Positions 51,586 through 62,894 of a stretch of DNA of 64,000 nt are shown here, in pieces. The translations under genes and the position numbers were made by a program. The number at the start of each line of letters is the position of its first letter. The first letter of the stretch is position 1. Source of the stretch: Aurelia coerulea (taxonomy: Eukaryota; Cnidaria; Scyphozoa; Semaeostomeae; Ulmaridae); assembly GCA_039566865.1 (NCBI GenBank), contig CM076952.1, positions 12,916,501 through 12,980,500 on the forward strand, written 5' to 3'. Below the pieces are notes generated by a model that searched no databases, was not told the DNA's origin, and saw only the letters and a list, made by a program, of their open reading frames with translations.

Positions 51586-52004
51586 TTATGCTAAGGGCAG
51601 GCTTGAAAAGAAATGCAGTTCAAATAATGGTGAAGCAGACATCGTTTTGATATGAAATCCCGAATAATGATAGCGATCTGACTTCCTCTCTTTGGGGGAA
51701 GAAAAGGAAAGATTAGTGCAGTTCAAAGTTCGCCGCCATCCACATTGAAAAGCTTCAAATCGCTTCACAAACTGATCCCCTTGTTTACGATCTACGATCA
51801 ATCAGGATTATTTCCTTTTAATATTTTCGATCATTTTAAAGATTCCAAATTCCAGTTTCCAGTTTCCAGATTCCAGATTCCAGTTTCCAGATTCCAGTTT
51901 CCACCACCTGTGGTGAGGCGATGTCTCACTATACCGGTGGTGTCGGGTTTGTCATATAAACGCAGCAGGTGAGGTGTTTTCCCCATCAGGCCCTTAGCAG
52001 ATAC

Positions 52005-52905
52005 TAGACTGATTACGAGTCATTTCATTTCATTTCATTTCATTTTAAATTATTTATACAGGGTAAAAACATTCAGTTCATACGGAAAAAAAAACTGCTT
52101 TACAATGTGCCCTGTTAAAACAGAAAAGAAAACAAAAAGAAAAAATTAATTACTCAATAAACTCCAAATTCTACTTAATACATTGTCAGATAAATTCCCT
52201 AAAAAAACCTAATTTGAGTTTCGCTCCTCCGCCAAACTGATATACCCCGCTACAACTACGACTCATAAACGAAAAGTGAATTTTCCGGCCTATTCGGGGG
52301 AGCCCATGGGAGCCTCTATTTAGAAATCTATATTCCGCTTAATACATCAACACAAACGCAAAGCGAATGCAATAATGATCTGCCGCTATGATATGTGTTT
52401 TGCGTTGGATAGGCCCCCAGAGGAAACAAATGTTTGCTACGGAGATTTGGATATCGAATTGTGAATATAGATGCAAGTCTCATGGCCTTTTCTACCTTTT
52501 TCATTGTCACTTGCATTCAATTCAGCACACAGAACTGCGCTGAATTCTAAATTCAATAGAAAATGAAAATGAATATGAAAAAGACCATGGGAATAGCCTC
52601 TATGCTTACCATTCGATATCTAAATCTCCGTAGTAAACATTTTTTCCTCCGGGAGCCTATTCTGTTGTTTCATGAATGCAATGGCAGCTATTGTTTACGT
52701 TCAGGTTGAAATAACAGATCGGCTTCTTTGTAAACAGATTGCAAGAATAAAACAATCATATTTATGCATTTTGCTTCCTGCAAGATGATTGGTCCTCCTG
52801 GAACTGGGAGTGAACAGGCCGGTTTTTTCGCTGCTTGTTTATGAGTCCCAGTTTGAGCTGTCTCGTTTTGGTGAGCGATAACTGGGACTCACTGTCATCA
52901 GTCTA
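52005..52905. mobile_element. 901-bp element with 9-bp target duplication
   Basis: TIR TAGACTGAT and ATCAGTCTA. The exact 9-bp duplication AGCAGATAC lies at 51996-52004 and 52906-52914; unoccupied sites are at ~49890 (inverted) and ~51172. Inside are a LINE 3' tail and a ~120-base inverted repeat (52405-52530 / 52545-52665). GCGATAACTGGGACT near the right end recurs at 63195. A 9-bp duplication suggests a Mutator-like element. Confidence 0.88.
52020..52320 (-). repeat. LINE 3' end with CATTT tail, truncated
   Basis: TCATTTCATTTCATTTCATT followed by AATTATTTATACAGGGTAA and CTGCTTTACAATGTGCC, matching the 3' UTR of the LINE at 57505. No coding part. Confidence 0.7.
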
Positions 52906-52959
52906 AGCAGATACCACAGAATGAAAATTGTCGCTCGAAGGTTCACGTGTATCCCTCGA

Positions 52960-53160
52960 TGTATCAGGTACGAAATGAGACATGGGTAGTAGCACATAGT
53001 GCTATTATTTCGCACCAGGTACGAAATGTAACACGATTGGGAACCAGGTACGAAACATGACTAAGTGGCAGCCCATAATGTTGATACTGAGTAGGTAGTG
53101 GTAGTGGCTAATGTGGAGAACGTCGATAGTGTGGAAAAGGTGGAAGAGCATGGAGCAATG
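52960..53160. other. Unannotated with AGGTACGAAATG repeats
   Basis: Three copies of CAGGTACGAAATG near 52965, 53018 and 53047. Otherwise nothing recognised. Confidence 0.5.
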
Positions 53161-53164
53161 AGGA

Positions 53165-53561
<397 letters not shown>

Positions 53562-53930
53562 CCATTAATTTATATGGTCTATGAATTAATTTATATGGTC
53601 TATGAATTAATTTATATGGTCTATGAATTAATTTATATGGTCTATGAATTAATTTATATGGTCATTTAATTAATTTATATGGTCATTAGATTAATTTATA
53701 TGGTCATTAGATTAATTTATATGGTCATTAGATTGATTTATATGGTCATTCGATTTCGTCAGTTTATATGGTCATTTGATTAATTTGTATGGTCATTTAA
53801 TTAATTTATATGGTCATTAGATTAATTTATATGGTCATTAGATTAATTTATATGGTCATTAGATTAATTTATATGGTCATTCGATTTCGTCAGTTTATAT
53901 GGTCATTTGATTAATTTGTATGGTAATTTC
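53562..53930. repeat. 21-bp minisatellite with higher-order structure
   Basis: Basic unit TATGGTCTATGAATTAATTT (five units), then TCATTAGATTAATTTATATG variants. A five-part higher-order block ending TTCGATTTCGTCAG plus TCATTTGATTAATTTGTATG occurs twice (ending ~53790 and ~53920). Confidence 0.9.
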
Positions 53931-53964
53931 ATGTTTGCTCGATATTGACTCGGCATACTTCTTC

Positions 53965-54100
53965 CTGGCATGTTCTATCTACCGGACCATCTGGACCATT
54001 GGACCATTGGACCATTGGACCATTGGACCATTGGACCATTGGACCATTGGACCATTGGACCATTTGGACCTTGCCGTAGACCCCTGGCCGCAATTTTTGC
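53965..54100 (+). repeat. Element piece with 8-bp array TTGGACCA
   Basis: GGCATGTTCTATCTACCGGA, then nine TTGGACCA units, then CCGTAGACCCCTGGCCGC. An inverted, diverged copy lies at 59475-59580. Confidence 0.8.
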
Positions 54101-55264
54101 ATCGCACTGTTTCTCTTGCTGTGAATCTTATTCCCAGGGACGCCTTTGACGCTTCTTTTGTATTATTAATTGCACCTTTCCTGATAGAATGAATGAATTT
54201 CGCCATTCTGATTGTTGTCTGCTGGATTCAACATTCTCAGTCACGCATGATCTACTGGTCAGAAATCTTTTGCTTTCAGAAAGACCTTTACAGCCTTATG
54301 ATATCAGATGGTCTGCGGCATGTAGAATTGCACAGGAAGCACATTGAAAATGCTTTGTCTCATTTTGCAATCATGTTCTATTGTTGTAAACCTTAACCCA
54401 TGGCTGCCCATACTTTGGCTCAGAAGGCATCCCTTACCCGACTTATACCCAGCCATTTTCTCTACGGTTTTAAAGGGATCTTGAGGATTTCTTAGAGGCC
54501 CTTTACATGAGACCCGACATGAAATTCATGCCGGCACGAGTTTTCATATCGGGTGCTGGTCTGAGCTTCTGTTGTGTTTACATGATGTCGGGGCTACATG
54601 AACTTTCATTTCGGGGTGACATGGAAATTTCATGTCGCTTTTTAATGCCGGTGTACTATGCGTCTCTGCATGGCATGCGTCTCTGCATGCACCAGGTGGG
54701 TGCAGTGCAATGTTAATGAAGATATGATATCACGCTTATTCATAATTTTGCTGAAAAAGGGGTACATTTGAAACCACGTCTTATGACTTAGAATCTCAAA
54801 AATGGGGTTTTCTATTGTTTTATTCAAACTTTTCCTCCTGCTGAAAGTTGGAGCGACTCTGACTCTGTACCCTCTCATAGTAAATTGCCACACAGTTGAT
54901 GATATCGTATTTCATGGCCTGGGCTGACTTCATTTTCCATGCGTCTTCTCACTAGACTTATGACCTGGAGTCCTTTGTTTCCATGTGGGCCTATTTTAGT
55001 TGCTAAAAGAGAGATTTTATTTGAAATATTTAACTGCCTTTGTCAGAGCTGAGATTTTTTCCAAGAAAGGAGAAGCACTGAATGTCAATTCAACGAGATT
55101 TTTTAAATATTTTGCATTTTAGTCTCGTTTTACCAGCTATCCATTTTGAGACTTGGTTCATTTTTGACCCACATTACCCCCACTCTTCCCTATTTATGGA
55201 GTATTCGACTTAAGGGTATCAGAAATGTAACCAAGCTTCGCGTATAATTCAGCGATCTAATTGC
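54101..55264. other. Unannotated sequence
   Basis: Near 54500-54720 CGACATGAAATTCATG and GCGTCTCTGCATG are duplicated locally. No gene recognised. CTTTGGCTCAGAAGGC at 54413 echoes the repeat inside 24017-25152. Confidence 0.4.
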
Positions 55265-55560
55265 ACGCAAATTTCATCATAATTTTGAGTGTCTTAGGCC
55301 TATATGTAATTGTGGTGCAGCTAACGAGGACAACGAACATTATCTCCTGCACTGCGGACTGCCTCCGCTTTAATCAACTACGAGTGGATCTCTTTGGCAC
55401 TGTCACAGAAGTGCCGGGTATTGATATCGCAAACCTGGATTCAAAAAGCTTGTGCAACTTGCTTCTTTACGGCAGTTCTAATATGAATATGATTGACAAC
55501 AGGATAATTACAGAAGAAACAATCTTTTCCATTTCAAGTTTGACATGTTTCTTATAAAAT
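55265..55560 (+). pseudogene. LINE C-terminal zinc-knuckle fragment, frameshifted
   Basis: One frame reads ECLRPICNCGAANEDNEHYL LHC (a C-x-C...H-x4-C knuckle). After a one-base shift near 55360 another reads RFNQLRVDLFGTV, SLCNLLLYGSSNMNMIDNR and IITEETIFSI. The order (knuckle, then RxxLF, then NLLLYG) matches the extreme C-terminus of certain LINE polyproteins, from a group different from the two RT groups here. No RT remains. Confidence 0.6.
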
Positions 55561-56164
55561 GAGGTAAAGTTCAAATCAGGGTAAAGTTCCTTATAAGAAA
55601 ATTCATGCACTATCGAGACACAAAATTTGTGATTGTGATAAAAAAACATATTATTTTGAATGACATTTGTAAATTTTCACTTCCAGTAAATTATTCTAGG
55701 AAGGTGTTTTTTGCTTAGTCTTGTTAAATAAGAAACAATGTTTTTTTCAGATTGAAAAAACAAACAGGTTCAATTGACCGTGGGTGCTGGAGTGCTGCCT
55801 GGGCGAGGGGGTGAGGTTTCTTCGTCTTTTCCCTTGGGGGGCACGTTAGTATCCGTGGATCTATATAAAATCAATTTGAAATAACGCGATGATCTAGCAG
55901 CTCTCCTTCCTTTCTTCCACACAATTCAGCACCAATACAAACCACCCAAAGTTTCCCATAGTGCTTGACTTCCCCGTCATTGTACCCTCCAGTTGCTATG
56001 TGATGGTACAAAGATGATGGAAGTTCTACAATATAAAAGGGCTGGACCCATTGCATGGTTTGGTGTGCCAGTCTCTTTCTTTCCTTTTGATTATTTGTGT
56101 GTTGTTTTCTTGTTTTGTTTTGTCCCTCGTATTGCTGTAATTTTTCTTTTTCTTATTTATATGC
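55561..56164. other. Unannotated spacer
   Basis: TTTCTTATAAAA near 55550 and TTCCTTATAAGAAAA near 55590 echo MITE tips. No gene recognised. Confidence 0.4.
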
Positions 56165-57419
56165 TGAAGTTGCATTTGCAAATTGTAAGTATTATTATTA
56201 TCGATTTATTTAAAGTTGGCTTTATAATTCAAATAGCTAAAATAACAGCTAATTAAGGCCAACTAGAACTAAAAGAAATACATTATAATTTACAAAGAAA
56301 AACAATACCCAGAAATGACAAAATTAATTAATCTAAAAACCCTAAATATTTGATAAAAACTTTACACAATCTGCAGGTGCATGAATCGCAATTCCACTGT
56401 TTTATTTTTCTTTTAAATTCTTGAATTGTGCTACAGTCTTTCAAAAAACTTGGAAGTGAGGACCATAAAAGGCAGCCTCTATACTGAATATTTTCTGTAC
56501 CATATATTGTCGTCCTTACTTTCGGCAGTTGCAAATGATTTACATTACGCAGACTATAATAGCTGTCTCTTTCTGCAAAGATATCTTTCATAAAAGTTGG
56601 GTTGAGATCGTTCTTTGTTTTGAAAATCTCTATCATAAGCAACTGCAGATTGCGTTTGTGCGTGGTTACAGAACTATTTACATTATTTACAAAATCATTT
56701 CCACTATCTTTGCATACAATTCGCAATGCTCTTTCACGAATTTTGTTTACCTTAGAATTGGTCGTCCTGTCATGGAACATCCATACAAGGGGACAGTAAT
56801 TGAACTGCGAGTTAATGAATGCATCCATCAGCAATTTTAATTTGACAGGGTCCGTATAATTAGAGAGGCGAGCAAGTGCGTGCAATTTTTGATTTGCCTT
56901 TTTGCATAAATCTTCGACATGTTTTGTGAAACTTAATTTTTTATCAAAAGTAACTCCCAAAAGCTTTTCATAATCACTTTCTTTAATTATGGAGTTACCA
57001 ATAGTGACTAGTGAGTCTTTACATTTGTTACCAAATATCATAAGGTGACATTTGTCTTCGTTAAGTTTCATGTAATTCTCTGAAAACCATTTTGCAAGTA
57101 CAGCACTGTCTATTTCTAATCTATTAATTATAGTATTGAGATCTGAATTGCATGCATAGATAGTGGTGTCGTCAGCATAATTACAAATATTTGTATTATT
57201 TACAAAGAAGAAAATGTCATTTATGAAGATATTGAATAAAAGAGGCCCTAGAACTGATCCTTGCGGTACCCCTATCGTAACATCTCTCCAACTACTATAT
57301 GAGCTGTTTATTTTGACTCTTTGTTTCCTCTTTGATAAATAGCTTTTGATTAGCTTGAGAGCATCCCAGCTTAGACCATAAGTACCGTTCTTGGTGTAGG
57401 CCAGATGACCTTGTGTCAT
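56165..57419 (-). mobile_element. LINE 6: hairpin-tailed CR1-like element, 5'-truncated
   Basis: 3' UTR hairpin GTTGGC...GCCAAC (56258-56263 / 56215-56220), with TTAATTAGCTGT between the arms and an ATAATA tail (~56190-56200). It starts just before RT motif B. Same group as the LINE at 4505. Confidence 0.85.
56328..57419 (-). CDS. LINE reverse transcriptase, C-terminal two thirds
   Basis: 363 uninterrupted codons: YGLSWDALKLIKSYLSKRKQ, motif B GVPQGSVLGPLLFNIFIND (50-68), motif C YADD (81-84), KLLGVTFDKKLSF, SQFNYCPLVWMFHD, and a C-terminal Cys cluster CDSCTCRLC. The fingers and motif A (the first catalytic Asp) are missing, so the product cannot be an active polymerase. The first residues (MTQGHLAYTKNGT) are poorly conserved and mark the truncation point. 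The absence of internal stops suggests a fairly recent insertion. Confidence 0.85.
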   Translation of the reverse strand: MTQGHLAYTKNGTYGLSWDALKLIKSYLSKRKQRVKINSSYSSWRDVTIGVPQGSVLGPLLFNIFINDIFFFVNNTNICNYADDTTIYACNSDLNTIINRLEIDSAVLAKWFSENYMKLNEDKCHLMIFGNKCKDSLVTIGNSIIKESDYEKLLGVTFDKKLSFTKHVEDLCKKANQKLHALARLSNYTDPVKLKLLMDAFINSQFNYCPLVWMFHDRTTNSKVNKIRERALRIVCKDSGNDFVNNVNSSVTTHKRNLQLLMIEIFKTKNDLNPTFMKDIFAERDSYYSLRNVNHLQLPKVRTTIYGTENIQYRGCLLWSSLPSFLKDCSTIQEFKRKIKQWNCDSCTCRLCKVFIKYLGFLD

Positions 57420-57504
57420 GAATAGAAAAAAAGCAAAGACATGGGCGTTTTCACCATGTTCTCACAGTGCTGTAAGGCATGTTGTTGTTGTCGTTGTTGT
57501 TGTC
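57420..57504. repeat. (GTT)n microsatellite
   Basis: GTTGTTGTTGTCGTTGTTG at ~57481-57511 separates the two minus-strand LINEs. Confidence 0.8.
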
Positions 57505-59035
57505 GTTGTTTCATTTCATTTCATTTTTAATTATTTATACACGGTGGCCCCATCAATCAACGACTGCTTTACAGGGTGCCGTGTTAAAAAGCTTACAAAA
57601 TTAACAATACTTTTCTAAAATAACCTAATTACAAGTGATAAAATCTAAAAAATCTAACTAGAATACTTATGATAAAAAATTAAAAAGAGTAAAATTAAAA
57701 CTGGTGAATGGAACGAAAAATCACAATCAAATGTTCATGCAGAAGGCTGCAGATGATTTTCTAGTTGGAATTTAAACGAATTAAGCGAATTTGCTTGTTT
57801 TATATCCAACGGAAGCTGATTCCAAGTTCTAGCGCCACGAAAAGATATCGCTTTTTGTCCTTTGCAGGTTGTCATCCTTGGGATATAGAGATCAGTGGCT
57901 GCATTTCGCAAGCTAATATCAATATTTCGGTCAGAATTTTTTGTGAACAAATCAGAAAGATAGCTAGGTGCAAGGCCAGTTATTGCTTTATACGTAACCG
58001 TAGCTGTTTCACTTTTAATCATATCACTGACAGTAAGCCATTTAAGGTTCTTAATCAAAAGGGTCGCAGATGTTTCATAACTGCTATTTGAGACAATCCT
58101 TGCAGCTCGATTTTGTAATTTTTGCAGAGCTTGCAATCTAGCTTCGCCACAGCTTCCCCATACAGAGCAACAGTAGCGAAAGTGTGGCTCGACAATGCCT
58201 CTATACATTTGTATCAGAGTAGGTTTCGGTTCGAATTTCTTAGCATACTGGAGAAAAGCTAAAGCACGAGATACTTTGCCACATAAGACTTTCATGTGCT
58301 GATTCCAGTCAAGATTACTGTCAAGTTGAACACCTGAATATTTCACATTGTTAACTAGATTTATGTCAGAGCCTCCAATAGAAAAAGTTGGAGAATCTAC
58401 TTTCTTTTCAGCAATCTTCTTCAGGTTTGGTTGGGAACCTATAACCATCGCTTGCGTCTTTACAAAATTTAACGACAGTTTGTTACCCTGCAACCATTTG
58501 TTTAGACAATCGAGATCCCTATTTAGTGTAGTATTAAGCTCTTCGATGTTTTTAGAGGCATATGAGATGCTAGTATCGCCAGCATACATTGTCAGATTAC
58601 ATTTATTGAGTGCCAAAGGAAGATCATTAATGTAGATTAGAAAAAGGAGTGGTCCTAAGCACGATCCTTGAGGAACACCACAATCAATATCGTGCAAATC
58701 AGAACATGCACCATTAACTTTACAGAACTGCCATCTGTTTTCTAAGTAAGATTGGAACCATAAATATTCGAGGCCATCAATGCCATATTTCTTCAGTTTC
58801 GCGAGAAGAATTTGATGATTGACCGTGTCAAATGCTTTCTTAAGGTCGATGAAGACCATAGCAGTGTATTTTCCATTATCTATATTGACGTACCAATCAT
58901 TGGTATTGTTTAAAAGGGATGTAACTACAGAGTGCAAACTCCTAAAACCGGATTGATGCAAAAAAAGATGCTTATTTCCGTTCATATACTCATAAAGCTG
59001 ATTGTAAACCAACTTTTCAAACACCCTTGATAAGT
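57505..59035 (-). mobile_element. LINE 7: CATTT-tailed CR1/Jockey element with inverted 5' end
   Basis: Tail TTTCATTTCATTTCATTTTT at 57508. It runs to ~59035, where the first coding bases are followed by the same sequence inverted. Truncated before the endonuclease. Confidence 0.85.
57735..59024 (-). CDS. LINE reverse transcriptase with YAGD at the active site
   Basis: 429 open codons. FEKLVYNQLYEYMNGN, motif A VFIDLKKAFDTVNH (Asp 60), motif B GVPQGSCLGPLLFLIYIND (116-134), then MYAGDTSISYAS at 146-157 in place of MYADD. The first Asp of motif C is Gly (GGC for GAC, near 58583), which should abolish polymerase activity. The thumb (GIVEPHFRYCCSVWG) and a long C-terminal region are intact up to ENHLQPSA. 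Closest local relative is the RT at 41017-42880. The open frame with a dead site indicates recent loss. Confidence 0.88.
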   Translation of the reverse strand: MFEKLVYNQLYEYMNGNKHLFLHQSGFRSLHSVVTSLLNNTNDWYVNIDNGKYTAMVFIDLKKAFDTVNHQILLAKLKKYGIDGLEYLWFQSYLENRWQFCKVNGACSDLHDIDCGVPQGSCLGPLLFLIYINDLPLALNKCNLTMYAGDTSISYASKNIEELNTTLNRDLDCLNKWLQGNKLSLNFVKTQAMVIGSQPNLKKIAEKKVDSPTFSIGGSDINLVNNVKYSGVQLDSNLDWNQHMKVLCGKVSRALAFLQYAKKFEPKPTLIQMYRGIVEPHFRYCCSVWGSCGEARLQALQKLQNRAARIVSNSSYETSATLLIKNLKWLTVSDMIKSETATVTYKAITGLAPSYLSDLFTKNSDRNIDISLRNAATDLYIPRMTTCKGQKAISFRGARTWNQLPLDIKQANSLNSFKFQLENHLQPSA

Positions 59036-59471
59036 TGGTTTACAATCAGCTTTATGAGTATTTGGACGGAAATAAGCATGTTGTTGTTGTTGTTGCTGTT
59101 GTTGTTGTTGATATTGTTTGGTTTTCCATTCAAAATATTCCATCTTACCAAACAAACTTACCCGATTGAATCCTGTATATAAAGCTGCTGAGACATAAAT
59201 GATAAATAAAACCGGATTGATGCAAAAAAAGATGCTTATTTCCGTTCATATACTCATAAAGCTGATTGTAAACCAACTTTTCAAACACCCTTGATAAGTT
59301 GGTTTACAATCAGCTTTATGAGTATTTGGACGGAAATAAGCATGTTGTTGTTGTTGTTGCTGTTGTTGTTGTTGATATTGTTTGGTTTTCCATTCAAAAT
59401 ATTCCATCTTACCAAACAAACTTACCCGATTGAATCCTGTATATAAAGCTGCTGAGACATAAATGATAAAT
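58944..59471. repeat. 264-bp tandem duplication spanning an inverted LINE 5' end
   Basis: 58944-59207 and 59208-59471 are direct copies. Each contains CATAAAGCTGATTGTAAACC and, ~40 bases on, its inverse GGTTTACAATCAGCTTTATG, then a GTTGTTGTTGCTG run and GAATCCTGTATATAAAGCTG. Confidence 0.92.
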
Positions 59472-59474
59472 GAT

Positions 59475-59580
59475 AATTGGCGGCTAGCGGGCCGGGGTCT
59501 ACGCCATGGTCCAATGGTCCGGCGCTCCCTGGATCCAATGGTCCAATGATCCAAAGGGTCCGGTAGATAGAACGTGCCGC
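59475..59580 (-). repeat. Inverted copy of the TTGGACCA element piece
   Basis: GGTCTACGCCATGGTCCAAT to GGTCCGGTAGATAGAACGTG, matching 53965-54100 inverted with fewer, diverged 8-mers. Confidence 0.75.
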
Positions 59581-59681
59581 CTCTCCCTCGTGTGTTTTGA
59601 ACCAGGAAGCAAGCCTATGATTTAACTTCACGTTGTGCACATTTCTTCGAGAATGTCTCGTGGCAGTAACAGAGAGCCAGC

Positions 59682-60764
59682 CAGTGGCGTCGTGGCCGGG
59701 GGGGCCAGGGGGGGCCATGGCCCCCCCCTGTGAAAATGTTGTCGGAAAATTCGTCAGTTTTCCATTCTTGTCGGAAAAATCGAAAAAATTGCATTAATCC
59801 ATTTTCCTCTCATAGCTACTTTATGGCAATCCAAATGTGTACATGAAATATCACTTTTTCGATCGCAAAACGTAGTTTTTGATGAAAAAGTAGGTTTTTC
59901 GGCAAAAAACTAGGTTTTTCGTTCGTTTTTCTGCAAAAATTCCTTTTTCAATCGAAAGAAAAGTGTGTTTTCTGTTGGAAAAATAGACACATTGGCGCAA
60001 AAAGTTTCGGACGAATAAATTTCAGACAAATGCTTTCGACCATAACATTCTTGGACTTTTCCCCGAAAATTTGGTCGTTTTACCAACATTTTAGTGACTA
60101 AAAACGATAAATTTACAATCTATTTTGCACGTTTCATACTTAAAAAATGTCATGCATTTATGGTTTGTGCATTAAGCTTTCAATGAGTTGCTCGTCAGAA
60201 TTTGCACAAGTGAATATTGTTGAGGAAGATGGAAGTGAAAACTAAGATGGGATTACTTTCAGTTTCTGTAAACGGATGCTTATAGAAATGAAGATTTATA
60301 TCAAGCTATCACGTTGTTATCTAAAATTTCAAAACGATCTATTTTTCAGTGCTTTTGAGGTCCTTTTTTCGAAATTTCTCATGAAAAACAAATAGTAGAT
60401 TCTTCAAAATAGGGGCGTTTTGCAACGATCTAAAGGGCGTGGTCACAAAAAATTTTCCCGGGGGCAAGCCCCCGGACCCCCAGTTTTCCTCCCTCCTTGC
60501 GCATCTAGCTTCAGCCTCACCTCCAACACCAATCAAGTCTCGACAACAGCCTCACCTCCAACAAGAATCGCCTCTTAACAGGACTGCTGTGTCCCTTTGA
60601 AAAATTCTTCGCTATTATGGAACTTTTATATGACAAAAGTTCTGAGACATTTTGCCACTTTTTATACGTTATATTCCTGCTTAATTTTTGTCGGAAAAAT
60701 GTCTCTTTGTCGGAAAATTCTGACCCTTGGCCCCCCCTAAAATCATGCTCCCACGACGCCACTG
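59682..60764. mobile_element. 1.08-kb element with CAGTGGCGTCGTGG tips
   Basis: CAGTGGCGTCGTGG and inverted CCACGACGCCACTG are perfect over 14 bases. GGGGGCCATGGCCCCCCC and TGTCGGAAAATTC lie inside both ends. The flanks GAGCCAGC and GAGCTTAC match at 5/8. The interior holds ATTTTCCCGGGGGCAAGCCC, shared with 29357 and 24017. No transposase. Confidence 0.75.
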
Positions 60765-60767
60765 GAG

Positions 60768-60955
60768 CTTACCACCGACCAAGAAAACCACTTACCACTT
60801 ACCACCGACCAAGAAAACCACTTACCACTTGCCACTTACCACCGACCAAGAAAACCACTTACCACCAACCACCGACCACCGACCAAGAAAACCACTTACC
60901 ACTTACCACCGACCACCGACCAAGAAAACCACTTACCACCGACCACCGACCAAAA
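60768..60955 (+). repeat. Minisatellite CACCGACCAAGAAAACCACT
   Basis: Mixed units of CTTACCACCGACC and AAGAAAACCA. The inverse array lies at 63727-64000, so the two may be arms of one ≥3.2-kb element cut by the window edge. Confidence 0.9.
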
Positions 60956-61989
60956 TTTTATAGAGTAAAATTTTAAAAATAAGTTTAATGAGTTTCTTCT
61001 TATAAAGTTGTAGGCTGCCCTGAAAATCCCGTATACCCTATCCAATATCTAATATTTGTCTGTTCTAGTTGATATCAATACTTTTTGTTTTAATTGATTT
61101 TCTGATTAAATAGATTTTCATTTTATGAAGTGATGCGTTTGGAGTATATAGACTAGGAAGAGTTTATCTTCGTTTGACGTGAAGTAAATATAATTTTCTG
61201 TTCATCCGTTGGTTTACAATTGAAATTGGAGATTGATAATTAAAATTGGGGCAGAGATTTTGTTTTTTATCTACCGGGTGTCTCAAAAAAATACCCACTT
61301 AAATTGGGTATAGTAACAAAACGATAAGATATCGGGACTTTCCGAAGACAAAGCTACATTTGTTTATCTTCAACTTGAATGCACATACCTTGCATTTTAG
61401 AATCGTCTACCAAAGCTCGCCAAGTCGAAATTTAGAGTACACCTAAAACGACCTAACAATATTTGAGAAACGGCCTAGCCATATGATCAGATATCACCGG
61501 CAATGTGAAAAAGGATTTGAAATTGTGTTCAAATTTCGATTTTTAGGTTTTACTTTTGAAAAGAATTATACTTTGAGATGCTTCAATTGTTTATGATATT
61601 GTTTTTCTTTTGAGGAATCGATCCTTGCGTTGCATTCCATTGAACACGCTATTCTTATCAAAGAAAAATAAAAGGGGTACATGTACGCTTATTTTGGAGA
61701 TGTGGCACGAGTTTATCATTCATATCACATTTCTATTCTATTCTCTTAGTTAGAGTCGTGGTCATGCGTCCATAATTTTTTTCAAAATAAAGACTGAAAA
61801 AATAAAGTTTGCAGGTGCTTTGCAAAATGCCCATGATATCAAATCATGGCTAGGCCCTTTTTCGAAACTTCACGCAGTCATACGGCCGGTTTTTTATGTG
61901 TCTGTTTTGTGTCTCAATGCTTACATTTGATTTTTAAACATATGATTTGTATCACATTTTATCATTGGCGGAAACCATGGAATGTTCAC
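60956..61989. other. Unannotated sequence
   Basis: ACCGGGTGTCTCAAAAAAAT near 61275 and TTTTGAAAAGAATTATAC near 61555 recur in altered order at 27.5-27.8 kb. No gene recognised. Confidence 0.4.
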
Positions 61990-61991
61990 TA

Positions 61992-62892
61992 CACGTATTT
62001 TTTATAAGAAACTGCTTATAAGAAACTCAACTCTCAGATCGCCAAAAAATTAAGAAACTCCAGTACTGGGAGCATAGGGCTCAAATCTTAAAAGAGGTCG
62101 GTGTAAAATTCGATTACGGTTTCCCTCGAATTAAATGGGTTGGAAGGAACTTAGCGTTTTTTACTGTAAATCTGCCGTGGCAATTTGTTGATATCTTGAT
62201 TAGTTTCAAAATGGCAGCATGTATCAAATTTGAGGCAATGACGTCATCAAATTTCTAAATCCTAAACCTGAAAAGATACTGATTTCTGCTTTTCACCGTA
62301 TTGTAGGCCTTCATAAACTATGGTTTTCTTGGAAGTTATATGATTTTTCCTCCTTTGGTTTAGGATTTACGATGATTTAGATGTTTTCAAAATTTTCCAT
62401 CAATTTTTTCAAAAATCATTAAATTGCCGTCATTTTGAAAAAAATCAAGATATCAACAAATTTCCGCGGCAGATTTACAGCGAAGTACTATAAGTTCCTT
62501 TCAAACCGTTCAATTCAAAGAAAAATGGAATAGAATTTTACACCCACCTTTTGAAAGATTTTAAAGATTTGAGCCCTATGCTAGTACTGGGAGAATATAA
62601 GTTAAGAATCTATTTACTTTGATGAAGGAAATCCTTGACCTTTTTCACTTTACTTTCATTTGTTTCCAGTATCATATTACTCGTCGTTAAGGTACTTCAG
62701 TAATGTCTAAACATTAGAAAGACTCAAACAATATTGTTTTGATGTGTTCACGAGGGCACGGGTAGTGAACATGAAGATTGTTATGGTACCTCTAAGAAAC
62801 TCGTAAGAAACTCTGAGTACTCAAAATCTGATAATTTTAAGAAACTTTCAGTGCTGGTCCAAATTCTTAGTTTCTTATGAAAGAAATACGTG
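61992..62892. mobile_element. 901-bp TA-flanked foldback, TATAAGAAAC tips
   Basis: CACGTATTTTTTATAAGAAA at the left and TTTCTTATGAAAGAAATACG at the right, flanked by TA (61990-61991, 62893-62894). Paired arms of ~160 bases lie at 62060-62220 and 62425-62595 (e.g. AGCATAGGGCTCAAATCTT, CTGCCGTGGCAATTTGTTGA). Tips belong to the family at 14269 and 34131. Confidence 0.85.
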
Positions 62893-62894
62893 TA

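Larger units (their letters stand above)
51586..52959 (-). mobile_element. GGAATCT-minisatellite element, copy 3, interrupted
   Basis: Inverted relative to copy 2: flank 51620-51840, heptamer array 51845-51902, then GGTGAGGCGATGTCTCAC and CCCTTAGCAGATAC. It is broken at 52005-52905 by another insertion and resumes as AGCAGATACCACAGAATG to GAAGGTTCACGTGT. Confidence 0.8.

Noticed and set aside
53562..53930. CRISPR-like regularly spaced repeats
   Set aside because: No unique spacers; units are contiguous, and the genome is eukaryotic by introns and transposons.
59246..59554. ORF with a ten-glutamine run, resembling a polyQ protein
   Set aside because: The Q run is a GTT microsatellite read on the minus strand, inside a LINE-derived duplication.
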